Below, piece by piece: positions 15,088 to 25,013 of a stretch of DNA of 64,000 nucleotides (the first letter of the stretch is position 1; every line of letters starts with the position of its first letter). The stretch is taken from contig JBGAPF010000001.1 in assembly GCA_044221445.1 (NCBI GenBank), positions 248,001 through 312,000 on the forward strand. The letters are read 5' to 3'. The notes beneath the pieces were generated by a model. That model was not told the origin of the DNA. It was given only the letters and a program-made list of their open reading frames with translations, and searched no databases. This DNA comes from JBDHTS01 sp044221445 (GTDB taxonomy: Bacteria > Pseudomonadota > Alphaproteobacteria > Micavibrionales > Micavibrionaceae). Made by a program: the position numbers and the translations under genes.

Positions 15088-17506
15088 TCAGGGGCATCCC
15101 GTTACGTTGGGCGGCGATTCGTCGATCGTCGACATGTCATATGTCTTTCCGGCTGCCCTTTCCCACGGCCCTATACGGCAGGTGAACGGACCTGTATTGC
15201 CGCGCACTTCTATTGTATCACGTCCGCCGTTTTTAGGACCTATGCCACGCCCGGTAAAATTAAGCAGGGCGTCATTGAAGGTATTGCCTTCGATAAGGAT
15301 GGAATTCGCTTTTCTTTCCCACACACCCAAGACCCGGCCTGCGAGCCTGTCCAGCCCGCCGCGGTTTATGAAATTGGTCTGGATGGTTTGATTGAAGCGT
15401 TGCTGGAATGTGTTACCTCTCACGATGATCGTTTCGTGGTTTCTTAAGACGAGGGCCTTGGTCGCACGGCCTTGCGGATGGATCGTATACGCTGAGGTAA
15501 AGATATTGTTCGTGATCGTGACCTGGCCGCCCGTCCAGTCGCCGTCCTGCCTATTATCCGGCTGCTGGCCTATCTCAAGGCACTGTTGTCCACAGCCCTT
15601 AAATACGTTGCCGTCGATCAGAACGTTTTCGTTCTGTTGTTTAAGCGACAACGCGTGGTTGAACACGCCGTCGAAAATATTGCCACGCACATAAACGCCA
15701 TTATATTTGAATAAAGCCAGGCCATAATCCAGCGCGAAACCGTTGTTTCTCGTTGCATTGAAATAATTGCTCTGAACCGTGAGGTTTGTTCCGCCGTCAT
15801 ATGTATCGATGCTTTCTTCGACTGTCGGGCTGCTTGCAGTTTCTGTATTAAAATAATTCTGCAGATACATCAAATTATCCGCCCTTTTGTCATGACGGAT
15901 AGATTTTAAGGATTTATCGTCGAAGAAAATACCGCATATGGTTACGTTGCTTGCATTCATCGTTATCAGGCTGACATTCGACCGTTGCGCGATGCTGGCC
16001 AGGGGTTGCGCGTCCACGCCAACAGCCGGATATTTTGCGGCAATATAAATTGGCGCGGCCGGTCCGCTGCCGCCCCTTTCGACATTCAGCGTTCCGTAGT
16101 TTCCAGGCAGCAACATAATGGTCGTGCCGGGCACCGCTGTCCTCAAGACAGACTGGAACTGGCCTGCACTGCTGACCTCGACAGGGGTTCCTGTTCCCGT
16201 GCAATTGGCGGGGGGAGGCGTTGGCGGAGGCGGCACAGACGCTGGGGGTTCGCCCCCACCTGGCGGGCATATGGCTGTTGGCGGTGGCGTGAGGGGCGGT
16301 ATAGGGACGGTGCCTTTATACTTGGCGAGATAGGCGTCGCTGACTTTACCGTTGTAGTCGACGCGTGGCCATATCTGATGTTTGCCTGCCCCGGCGCGGT
16401 TGTAATAGGATTCGTATTCGATATAGTCCCGGTTTGCGTTGAAAAAGTCGTACATGGCGCCGGCGTAATAACCATTATTCGCGCCGTCACCGACTGTGTG
16501 CGATTTGTTGGAAGCCCCCCATTCATCGATCGCTATCCGCTTTCCCTGGGTTTTGGCAAAATCCAGGATGCCCTTGACGCCTTTCGATTCACCTGTCGCG
16601 GCGTTATAGCCGCCGTAGCACATATTGACCCAGCCCGGGCTTGCTGGACCGTCGCAGAACCCGCCTGCCCCGTTGTCATATGGGTCGATGCTCAGGATAT
16701 CCACCACATCGCTGCCCGGATAATAATCGCGGATTCTCTGACGCGTATTCTTCAAGACGTTCCATACGATCCGCGCGTTCGGAATCTCCGCCTTATAGAT
16801 TTTTGCGATGCGGCTCCAGGCGGCTTTGTAAGTCGCCGGATCCGCAATATCGCCAGGATTCGTGTAAGACCAGGGATATCCTTCATCGGCTTCGTGCCCA
16901 AGGCGGAGATATATAGTCCCCTCCCCGATGGCTTCATGAATCTTTCTCGCGATGGCCAGATGTTCCGCATCGATACCGCCGCCAGCCACCATATCGAACT
17001 TCATATAATCAGCCTCCGTTACAAGGGGCACCGTCAGCACCGGGCAGATCCCGTTCTGGCTGAATGACCGTACAGCCCCATCCGGCCTGAGAACCTCGTT
17101 TGTCAGATACGCCGCATAGGATGTCTGCCAGGAATTTTTGCCGATGAAGAGTATTCCCACGTCGACCGGGCGTGTCCGCGCCATGCTAAACCCGTTAGCG
17201 TTCGTCAGCGCCACACGCCTGTCCCCCTGTTCCAGGCGAAAAGCCGGACGCCCAGGGTGCGCCGCTTTTTCCGCCACATGGTCCAGGCGGCGGCGGCGGC
17301 GGGTTCGGACCGCCGCATAACGGGCAGCCCGTAATCGGGTCCACAGGGAACGAAAGTTGTGCAGAAACTGGTGTTGAAGACACCGCTTCCGCCTGTGCCC
17401 TTGCTTCTGACGAAGGCGCAAAGCTGAAGCACAAAATCGACAAAAATCTAGAAACTCTGCATATGACCCAAAAGCTTTTCCCGCTCATAAAGTTTTGTTT
17501 TTTCAT
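15088..17506 (-). pseudogene. Secreted GH26-like glycosidase with right-handed beta-helix domain, frameshifted
   Basis: The start at 17506 (MKKQNFMSGKSFW) gives a signal peptide and a Pro/Cys linker DPITGCPLCGGPNPPPPPPG, then the frame breaks in a G5 tract (17223-17227). Removing one base continues into the long frame ending at 15088. That part has a GH26-like module (acid/base candidate in LRLGHEADEGYPW, nucleophile candidate in AIDEWGAS), a Pro-rich linker, and about 300 residues of right-handed beta-helix (SNYFNATRNNGFALDYG, GNVFKGCGQQCLEIG), a fold of polysaccharide lyases and epimerases. The GH module is roughly three quarters identical by eye to the middle module of the next protein. 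An alternative 777-residue frame from 17421 has an unlikely Arg-rich N-terminus. Substrate unknown; polysaccharide is inferred. Confidence 0.75.
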
Positions 17507-17963
17507 TTTATACGCCTCATCTTACGCTGAGTCGAAATGTCTCTGTCGTCACTTTATGTAGCTTCGTTAGGCATTTTTTATGTTTCACCCGACTTTCAAT
17601 CACCAGACTGTCCATGATGCGCCGAATGAAAAGATGGTGTCCTTTTGCTTCCTACATTTCCTGCACAAATGCTTCAGCGATTTTGGAAACCCCTCTTATC
17701 CATAGCTATGTTGAAATACGGGAACGTCAACCTGATAAGGCTTAATTAGAAATAATTATATTACGTTATTCTGATATTATTTATTGTTAAGTCTGTCAGA
17801 GACTATTGCGGTCTTTCGGAACAGCCAGACGCCTGGTTAACATTTACCCGTTGGCTCAAGGCATACCGTATATGCAAAGCCATTTGCCTTGGTTCGTTAC
17901 CATTGCCTCTGCTCTTTCAGATTAGTCTGGCCAAACGGTTGCCATACTTATGCAGGCATCCGA
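17507..17963. other. AT-rich intergenic region between two glycosidase-like genes
   Basis: 457 bases without a supportable gene. It must hold the promoter of the 15088-17506 gene. No terminator hairpin, tRNA or known regulatory motif was recognised. Confidence 0.4.
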
Positions 17964-20900
17964 TTAAGGGCCGCAATATTGCCGGTACGCTGCCAACGCC
18001 TGGGGATGGGTCGAGAGCCTGTGGTCTCCAGCGGCCGACGCTTCAAAATAGCTGTTGTAAACCACGTTGTTAGCAGGGTCCTTGATATATTCGCACATTT
18101 TCTGAACGTAGTAAGGATTGTCTCCTCCCCCGCCATCGAAATCGGCGGTCACACTGGTCCACACGCCCCATTCCGGGAACGATATTGGCTTGCCGACGCT
18201 TTTTGCGAACGCCGAGATCGTGTTTATGCGCCCGGACACCTGTTCCCAGAAACACACTTCATCGCATGGTCTTTTGAATGAGCGGTCATAGGCATCGATG
18301 CCGACGATATCCACATATTCAGGGCCCGGCCATGCCGCGTTCAATTCAGCCGTCGTTGCAAACTGGGTCGGGTTGAAATCGAACACAAACTGGTTGCCGG
18401 GATAGGACGCGCGCAATGTCGACACCACATGGCGGAAGCAGTTAGCGAAGAGCGGCCCCCATTCCAGATGTTTGTCGATGCCGAAGGGATAGTCGCTGTT
18501 CCATTCCCAACCCACGCGGAAGACCGGGTCGATCGCGCCGATCGCTTTCAGCTTTTCACCGAATTTACGATAGTGCTCGTCGAACTCACCCGCGGCGCAT
18601 CTGCGCAAAGGCGCTTCCCCGAAGCCTTCGCTTGCCGGGAAAGGGGCATAGGAAATGATGGCGCGCAAGCCAAGAGCACGGTTGCTGACAATGGCCCTCA
18701 TTGACGTATTGTAACCGTTTTCAATCGGCTCCCATCCCTGGCGCCATCCGTAAAATGTCTCCCACATATTGATCGGACGCTGCACCATGGCAGAAAAGGC
18801 CCGTATCGCACCTATATTTCCGCTCGACTGCAAAACGCCCCAGCCACCCCTCGGCAGGACCCCGCCAGGCACGCCGGGATCGGGAGGAGGAAACGGCGCT
18901 TCGGCCACAGGTGGCGGACAGTTTGCCGCAGGTGGCGGCGTCAGGGGAGGTATGGGCACATCGCCTTTATATTTGGCGAGGTAGGCGTCGCTGGGCTTGG
19001 CGTTATAGTCGACGCGCGGCCAGATCTGATGCCGGCCTTCGCCGGCACGGTTATAATAGGACTCATATTCGATATAATCCCGGTTCGCGTTGAAGAAGTC
19101 GTACATCGCCGCGACGTAATAATCGTTATTGGCGCCGTTGCCAGGCGTATGGGAGTCGTTCGTCGCCCCCCATTCATCCGCCGCCATCCGCTTGCCCCGC
19201 GACTTCGCGAAGCCCAGCATGCCCGCCACGCCCTGTGCCTCGCCCGTCGCCGGGTTCCACGACCCAAGGCAGCCGACCGTCCAGTTCGCGGCTGAGTCAC
19301 AGTAACGCGAGAACCCGTTGTCGTACGGGTCGAGGCTCAACACGTCCACGACATCGTCGCCAGGGTAATAATCCGTGATCTTCAGCCGGGTGTTTTTCAA
19401 TGTGTTCCACACGAGCCGCGCATTAGGCATTTCGGTCTTATAGATTTTCGCGATCCGGGCCCATGCCGCGCGGTACGTCGCCGGGTCCGCCGCCGGCCCC
19501 TCGTTGGTATACGACCACGGATAGCCGTGGTCCGCCTCGTGACCGAGCCGAAGGTAGATCGTCCCCTCGCCCACGGCCTCGTGGATCTTCCTTGCCACCG
19601 CCGCATGCTCGGCGTCGATATCGCCCGCCGCCACCATCGCGAACTTCATTGCGTCCGCCTTCGTGACCAGAGGCACCGTCAGAACAGGGCAGATCCCGTT
19701 CTGGCTGAACGCACGCACCGCGCCGTCAGGACGCAACACCTCGTTCGTCAGAAATGCAGCGTAAGAATTACCCCACGAGTTCTGACCGATAAACAGAATC
19801 CCGACGTCCACCGGGCGGCCCCGCCAGGTGCTGAAGCCGTTTACGTTGGTTAACGCCACGCGCCCGTCACCCGTTCCAGGAGAAACTCCTGATGCCCACG
19901 GCAGCCCGCTCTTCCCGCCACACGGGCCGGGGGGCGGCGGCGGCGGATTCGGACCGCCGCATAACGGGCAGCCTGTAATCGGATCGATAGGGAACGGGAT
20001 TGGCCCCGGCCCTCCCGGCCCAGGACCAGGCGGCGCCGGGCCAGGCGTGCAATCCTCGCAATCGCCGGGAATCAGTTCGATCACCAGCAGGTGGTCCGGC
20101 ACCGACAGCGGGATCGACGTTATCCCTGCCGGATCAGTGATCTGGTTGACGGGCGTCAGAGAAAAGGTCGGCTCATACAGCGTCGCCGTCGTGACCGGCG
20201 ACGTCAGCGTCAGCGTCAAGGCGCGCCGCGGCGGCTCCCCGCTGTTGACCCCCTGCCACACCACAAGAAGAAAGCGCCCGTCGCGCTTCTGCAGCAGCAT
20301 CTGCTGGATGTTGGTCATGTCCCCGGTCAGCGTGTAGCCCAGCGTGCCGGGCGTGAACGCCGCGCCCGGGTCCTTGAACATCGTGATGAAGTTTTTCATT
20401 GCCGTGAACTGCTGACGCGGCGACCCGTCGTTGTTCAGGAGGCCGAAGTCCTCCCGGTTGTTGATCAGCTGATAGGGGTAGACGCGCGGCACGCCCAGCT
20501 GCATGTGCATCATGAAAAGGCGAAGCATATACTTCGCCGCCGTCCGCTCGCTGACCGCGGGATGACCGGGAACGCTCCCGGACATTTTATACCCCGTCTC
20601 CGTTGACCAGATCGGTTTCGTCCCCGACAGCGCCTTATAGCGGTTCAGCGCCTCGGGCAGCGTGATCCCCCAGCCACCGCCACCGGGCCCCTCGGGATAG
20701 GTCCCGCCCGGATAATCATGCACGTTTCCGGCATCCATAAGCGTGGACGCATTTGTAATCGTCCGGGCGAAAAGCGCCGGGCTCGTGCTCGTCCGCGCGA
20801 AAGACGGTCCCAGGACCGTGATGTTCCTTGTCGCCGGGTCGGCTTTGTAAGCCGGATACATGATGTTCATGAAATCCCGCATGAATACGGGACCCGTCGC

Positions 20901-21335
20901 CGGGCCCATCAGGCTGCCGTTGTCCGATTCGTTCGGCGGCTCCACCGCCTCGACCACAGGCCCCCGCGCGTTCAGCGCCTTCACATAGTTGATATGGTCG
21001 TGGCTAGAATTCACCAGAAGAAGCTTGATCCCGCTGCCCGCCAACTCGACATAACGGTCCGCAAACACACCCGCGCCGGCATTGTCCCGGATATGGCGCA
21101 CGCCAAGTTCAATCAGGCGGGGTTTGATGATATCGGCGTAACGGGTATCGTAGACAGAACCGGCATAGTTGATATGCGTGTTGACGCCCACAAGGTCTGC
21201 CGCCGTATCCGACATATACGTCGTCCCAGTCTGGCCTCGCACATCCAAAGGCAACACAACGCAAAACAACAGCGCGCCGATAAATCCAAGAAACCGGCTT
21301 CTCAATAACAAAATAAGCTTGGATTTAAGATTCAT
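17964..21335 (-). CDS. Large secreted multimodular glycosidase-like protein (three GH clan A-type modules)
   Basis: 1123 residues with an N-terminal signal (hydrophobic FLGFIGALLFCVVLP, then Gly-Gln-Thr). Module 1 (about 38-420) is a TIM-barrel glycosidase-like domain with VEPPNESDNG and IWSTETGYKM as candidate acid/base and nucleophile Glu. A Pro/Gly/Cys linker follows (DPITGCPLCGGPNPPPPPPG). Module 2 is GH26-like (LRLGHEADHGYPW, AADEWGAT). After a second Pro-rich linker, module 3 is another GH26-like barrel (FRVGWEWNSDYPFG, SFPEWGVW). All three keep paired Glu residues, so hydrolase activity is plausible. It lies 55 bases downstream of the lysozyme-like fusion gene in the same direction, likely cotranscribed. 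Substrate unknown; extracellular or biofilm glycans are inference. Confidence 0.8.
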   Translation of the reverse strand: MNLKSKLILLLRSRFLGFIGALLFCVVLPLDVRGQTGTTYMSDTAADLVGVNTHINYAGSVYDTRYADIIKPRLIELGVRHIRDNAGAGVFADRYVELAGSGIKLLLVNSSHDHINYVKALNARGPVVEAVEPPNESDNGSLMGPATGPVFMRDFMNIMYPAYKADPATRNITVLGPSFARTSTSPALFARTITNASTLMDAGNVHDYPGGTYPEGPGGGGWGITLPEALNRYKALSGTKPIWSTETGYKMSGSVPGHPAVSERTAAKYMLRLFMMHMQLGVPRVYPYQLINNREDFGLLNNDGSPRQQFTAMKNFITMFKDPGAAFTPGTLGYTLTGDMTNIQQMLLQKRDGRFLLVVWQGVNSGEPPRRALTLTLTSPVTTATLYEPTFSLTPVNQITDPAGITSIPLSVPDHLLVIELIPGDCEDCTPGPAPPGPGPGGPGPIPFPIDPITGCPLCGGPNPPPPPPGPCGGKSGLPWASGVSPGTGDGRVALTNVNGFSTWRGRPVDVGILFIGQNSWGNSYAAFLTNEVLRPDGAVRAFSQNGICPVLTVPLVTKADAMKFAMVAAGDIDAEHAAVARKIHEAVGEGTIYLRLGHEADHGYPWSYTNEGPAADPATYRAAWARIAKIYKTEMPNARLVWNTLKNTRLKITDYYPGDDVVDVLSLDPYDNGFSRYCDSAANWTVGCLGSWNPATGEAQGVAGMLGFAKSRGKRMAADEWGATNDSHTPGNGANNDYYVAAMYDFFNANRDYIEYESYYNRAGEGRHQIWPRVDYNAKPSDAYLAKYKGDVPIPPLTPPPAANCPPPVAEAPFPPPDPGVPGGVLPRGGWGVLQSSGNIGAIRAFSAMVQRPINMWETFYGWRQGWEPIENGYNTSMRAIVSNRALGLRAIISYAPFPASEGFGEAPLRRCAAGEFDEHYRKFGEKLKAIGAIDPVFRVGWEWNSDYPFGIDKHLEWGPLFANCFRHVVSTLRASYPGNQFVFDFNPTQFATTAELNAAWPGPEYVDIVGIDAYDRSFKRPCDEVCFWEQVSGRINTISAFAKSVGKPISFPEWGVWTSVTADFDGGGGDNPYYVQKMCEYIKDPANNVVYNSYFEASAAGDHRLSTHPQALAAYRQYCGP

Positions 21336-21390
21336 CTAAAAAATCCTATCACTACAAACAATTCAGCAGACATCAATTTTCATTTCTGCT

Positions 21391-23235
21391 TTATGGAGCC
21401 GGTGTACAAGAACATACCTCATCCGCAGCCTTGGGATGGGACGTGGACGCTCCCCATAACGCTTTATATACAGCTGTTGATCTTGGATGTTCTGCAGTAC
21501 CAAGAGCGTGCCCGCGAGTGCCCCCGTTGAAATAGCTTTCGAAAGCGACAGAGCATGCATTCGCCTTGAACCAATTAAACATCGCTTCCATGTAAGCCGG
21601 ATTGTCTCCCCGTCCTCCGCGTTCGGGAGGCACAATTCCCCACTCGGAGAAAGCGACCATTTTGCCTTTAGATTTAGCATAAGCCAGCCACTGGTTGATG
21701 CCGACTGGGTTGGCGGGCGTTCCGCGGTTTGCAAAGGCGTTAAATTCAGCCACACTGGCCGTGCCCGGATTATCGTAATAATCAATATCAATGTAATCGA
21801 CATAGGCATCGCCGGGATAATAAGACTCGATCGGCAGTGGCATCTTTGCGGAGTTTTTCAGGAAATTCCAAGCAAGGGTAAAATCGGGGCCGAAACTTTC
21901 GCGGAAAATATCGACAATATGCTGATAGCCCTTGATATAAGTTGCGGCATCTGCTGACGTTCTGCACCCCGTCAGACCCCAAGGATAATCCGAGTTCAGT
22001 TCCCAGCCAATCCTGAAAACGGCGTTGGCAGGCACGCCGGCAGCCTTAAGGTCGGCAGCCATTTTTCGATAGTATTCGTCAAATTCGCCGCTTGCCGCCC
22101 TGGCATAGTTGGCCGGGCAATTGTCCGATGAAAACGACATCGGGAAAATCCTGACCGCTATGCTGAGATTGGCGCATTCCTTGACCCAGGCATCGACAGT
22201 GCCTCCCGAAGCGTCCAGCATACCGGCCCAGTCGTTCGAAACCTTGCTGAAAACGGTGCAGATGTTGCCTTTTGCAGGATTGTTCGGCCGCAATGCTTCC
22301 AGCTGTGGCGTCGGAGTGTAGGCACCGCTCAGCCAACCCAGAGTTGAACAGACGTTTCCAGGCGGCTCACCTACAGGATCCGACGCGCACGGGTTATAGA
22401 ATGGCGGCTCGCACAGTTGCGGCAGGAAATCGCAGACGTTGAAAGGCGGCGGGATAACGGGCGGCAGGAAGCAGTTAAGGACGGGCTTTGGCGGCAGCAT
22501 CTCCAGCGCCATCTGGAAATCCCTTACCCGCTGCGGCTCACGCGCCGCCCATAATGTTCCATTCAAACTCGCCGACGCGCCGTCGTAATCGCCCGCCATG
22601 ATGAGCGCCCAGGTTCGCGGGTATTTGATAATCCAGTCGGCTCCCATTCTCATGTTTACAGACGCAAGAGCGGCTACGAAGCAGCCATCGCAGATACCGG
22701 CCAGCCGCGCTTGCGTTTCAGCGGCGGCATAGGCGGGTTTCGAATCCGTCTCCCACAACAGCTTGATCAGCGGCGGCAGGATGGTCTGGCCTTCAGTCAG
22801 CCCATCCAAAGGCGTCACGATATGCCCGATTCCAACCATGAGGTCGCCCATTTCGGTACGGTAAACCCGCGTACGGTAACCGTTGCGGGCTTCCTCGGCC
22901 TGGCTGAAGATCTCATACGGAGCCACGCCAAGACATCCACCTATCCCTGGCCCCGGCGGAATAGGAATAGGACTTGGCCCAGCGGGCCCGGTGGAAAAAG
23001 GAAAAAAGCTGAAAAGAGGGGGACGGGCTGGATTGAAAGATCCTGGAATATACATCAGCGCGCGCGGATCGAGCGGAAACGTCTGGGCACCGGTAAGAGG
23101 ACAGATAACATTGCCGCTGGCCCCAAGGTAACATTCAGGCTTGAATGCCGCCGCGTGCGCGCTACGCGCACATCCTAAAAATATCAGCGTCGCAACAGCA
23201 AGTGCGACGAGAAAATATGCCTTTTTCTGGGCCAT
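21391..23235 (-). CDS. Secreted protein with T4-lysozyme-like and GH26-like domains
   Basis: 614 residues with a signal peptide (VALAVATLIFLGCARSAHAA). After a Pro-rich linker, residues about 100-255 resemble phage T4 lysozyme (GH24): VYRTEMGDLMVGIGHIVT and ASVNMRMGADW then REPQRVRDF. By simple alignment the T4 Asp20 and Thr26 positions read Thr and Met, so muramidase activity is doubtful. After a Cys/Pro linker, residues about 295-600 are a GH26-like barrel with FRIGWELNSDYPWG and AFSEWGIV as candidate catalytic Glu motifs, closest to the last module of the 1123-residue protein. It is the first gene of this minus-strand group and diverges from the small secreted gene at 23354. Confidence 0.78.
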   Translation of the reverse strand: MAQKKAYFLVALAVATLIFLGCARSAHAAAFKPECYLGASGNVICPLTGAQTFPLDPRALMYIPGSFNPARPPLFSFFPFSTGPAGPSPIPIPPGPGIGGCLGVAPYEIFSQAEEARNGYRTRVYRTEMGDLMVGIGHIVTPLDGLTEGQTILPPLIKLLWETDSKPAYAAAETQARLAGICDGCFVAALASVNMRMGADWIIKYPRTWALIMAGDYDGASASLNGTLWAAREPQRVRDFQMALEMLPPKPVLNCFLPPVIPPPFNVCDFLPQLCEPPFYNPCASDPVGEPPGNVCSTLGWLSGAYTPTPQLEALRPNNPAKGNICTVFSKVSNDWAGMLDASGGTVDAWVKECANLSIAVRIFPMSFSSDNCPANYARAASGEFDEYYRKMAADLKAAGVPANAVFRIGWELNSDYPWGLTGCRTSADAATYIKGYQHIVDIFRESFGPDFTLAWNFLKNSAKMPLPIESYYPGDAYVDYIDIDYYDNPGTASVAEFNAFANRGTPANPVGINQWLAYAKSKGKMVAFSEWGIVPPERGGRGDNPAYMEAMFNWFKANACSVAFESYFNGGTRGHALGTAEHPRSTAVYKALWGASTSHPKAADEVCSCTPAP

Positions 23236-23353
23236 CCGGTCCTCTAATTTAAAATTTTAACATGATTTTATTAAAAAACAGAAGATTTATCTTAACCATT
23301 GAGCCTGTAAGACGCATAATTGACTTTGCAGCTTTTGAATAAAGGGGTTTTAG

Positions 23354-23866
23354 ATGAAAGCCATCCGTCTTCTTTTGGCGAGCACTCTCGCAGTGGCCTG
23401 CATTTCAACAGCCCCCCTTTCTTTCGCGGCGGCGCCAGAACGGAAAGTCGGAGGCGTTTACTGTATAGAGAACCAAGCGCTCAGCGTGCTCGCTGTCCAG
23501 CCTTTTATCGACGGCCTGAAATTCGGGATATCTCTCTGGCGCCCGAACGGAAGCAATTTCGCCGTTTTAGGGCTGGCGAAAACAAATGCTGGCGGCTGGA
23601 AGTATGAGGAAAAGGAATCCTTTCCAGGCGCCGGAAGCAGTTGCATCATCGATATATCGCTATCAAAAGATGGAAGCATCGTCCTTAAAGCCGAACCGAA
23701 TGCGCCCTGCGCAAGCCATGGTGGATACGGCGCAAACCTGAGCGATGTATCGTTTCCCGCATCCTCCCGGAAAGCCGATGTGAAAGACGAACTCGACAGC
23801 CTGGGGAAATTCATGGAGAGGGGATGCTCCCCCTCCAACCCTCAGCCTGCCGCCAAGAAGCCCTGA
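23354..23866 (+). CDS. Hypothetical secreted protein
   Basis: 170 residues with a clear Sec signal (MKAIRLLLASTLAVACISTA, cleavage probably after SFA). The mature part has four Cys (VYCIEN, SSCIID, APCASH, RGCSPS), likely two disulfides in the periplasm, and a beta-rich core. It ends in a Lys/Pro tail. The start is backed by AAAGGGG upstream. I recognise no family. It diverges from the glycosidase group and converges on rodA with an 8-base gap. Confidence 0.65.
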   Translation: MKAIRLLLASTLAVACISTAPLSFAAAPERKVGGVYCIENQALSVLAVQPFIDGLKFGISLWRPNGSNFAVLGLAKTNAGGWKYEEKESFPGAGSSCIIDISLSKDGSIVLKAEPNAPCASHGGYGANLSDVSFPASSRKADVKDELDSLGKFMERGCSPSNPQPAAKKP

Positions 23867-23874
23867 TAGATCGG

Positions 23875-25008
23875 TTATGACCGCGCGATCTTGCTGTCCC
23901 GGTGGACGTTGCACGACATGACCAGTCCAAACCCCGCCAGCACGGCCAGCATGGACGTGCCTCCATAGGACACCATCGGCAGCGGCACGCCGACGACAGG
24001 CATCAGGCCGGTCACCATGGCGATATTGATCACTATATAAAGAGAGAAGTTGATCATCAGCCCGAAAGTCAGCAGCCGGCTGAAATCCTGGCGGCACCGA
24101 AAGGCCACCCAGCCGCAATACAACATGATCAGGCTCAACGTCCCCAGCAGGAACAGGCTTCCGGTCAGCCCCCATTCCTCGGCGAACAACGTAAAGATAA
24201 AGTCCGTCTGCTTTTCAGGCAGAAAATCGAGATGGCTCTGGCTACCCTGTAGGAAACCCTTGCCCCCTACCCCGCCCGATCCCAGCGCGATCTTCGACTG
24301 CATGATATGATAGCCGGAGCCGAGCGGATCCGATTCAGGATTGAGGAAGGTGAAGACACGCTGCTTCTGGTAATCGTGCAGAACGAACATCCATAAAACG
24401 GGCGCCGCTGCCGCCGCCGCGCCGATGCCGAGAAGGAACAGCCACATCGGGACGCCCGCGATGAAACACATTCCCACCCCCGCCAGCGCGGTCACTACGG
24501 CCGTACCGAGGTCGGGCTGCAGGATTTCCAACCCTACGGGTATGAGAATGAGGATGACGGGAATGAACAGAAAGCGGATTTTTCTGATGTCGTCCATCGT
24601 CAGCGCATTGAAATAACGCGCCATGGCCAGGATCAGCGCCAGTTTCATGATTTCCGAAGGCTGCAGCTGTATGAAGCCGAGGTCGATCCAGCGCTGCGCG
24701 CCCATGCCGATCCGTCCCATTGTCTCGTTGACGATCAGCAGCAGGACACCGGCGATATAGGCCGGATAAGCAAGCCTGTGCCACATCCTGATGTCCACGA
24801 GCGCGATCACGATCATGCCCGCCATGCCGATACCGAACCGGACCATCTGTTTCGAAGCCCAGGGCTCGAAATTACCGCCCGCTGCGGAATACAGCGCCGT
24901 GAAGCCGACACAGGCGACGATGGTCAGCAGCGCCATCAGTCCCCAGTTCAACTGCTGCACCTTCTGCATAACTGTCTGGTTGGCGTTTATTCCAAACCCC
25001 TGTGCCAT
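23875..25008 (-). CDS. rodA: Rod-shape SEDS glycosyltransferase RodA
   Basis: 377 residues from the ATG at 25008 (MAQGFGINANQ); the frame extends upstream inside mrdA, but this start is 5 bases after the mrdA stop. It is a polytopic membrane protein of about ten helices. SEDS signatures are GAQRWIDLGFIQLQPSE and LQPDLGTAVV, the latter with the catalytic Asp region, and the late VGVPLPMVSYGGTSML. RodA polymerises lipid II glycan strands together with PBP2 in the elongasome. Last gene of the mreB-mreC-mreD-mrdA-rodA operon. Confidence 0.95.
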   Translation of the reverse strand: MAQGFGINANQTVMQKVQQLNWGLMALLTIVACVGFTALYSAAGGNFEPWASKQMVRFGIGMAGMIVIALVDIRMWHRLAYPAYIAGVLLLIVNETMGRIGMGAQRWIDLGFIQLQPSEIMKLALILAMARYFNALTMDDIRKIRFLFIPVILILIPVGLEILQPDLGTAVVTALAGVGMCFIAGVPMWLFLLGIGAAAAAAPVLWMFVLHDYQKQRVFTFLNPESDPLGSGYHIMQSKIALGSGGVGGKGFLQGSQSHLDFLPEKQTDFIFTLFAEEWGLTGSLFLLGTLSLIMLYCGWVAFRCRQDFSRLLTFGLMINFSLYIVINIAMVTGLMPVVGVPLPMVSYGGTSMLAVLAGFGLVMSCNVHRDSKIARS

Positions 25009-25013
25009 CGTCT

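Noticed and set aside
15088..17421. Intact 777-residue glycosidase starting at 17421
   Set aside because: Its first 50 residues are an Arg-rich out-of-frame translation; the true signal peptide and linker lie in another frame starting at 17506.
17507..17963. tRNA or small RNA gene in the large intergenic gap
   Set aside because: No cloverleaf, CCA-proximal consensus or terminator could be drawn.
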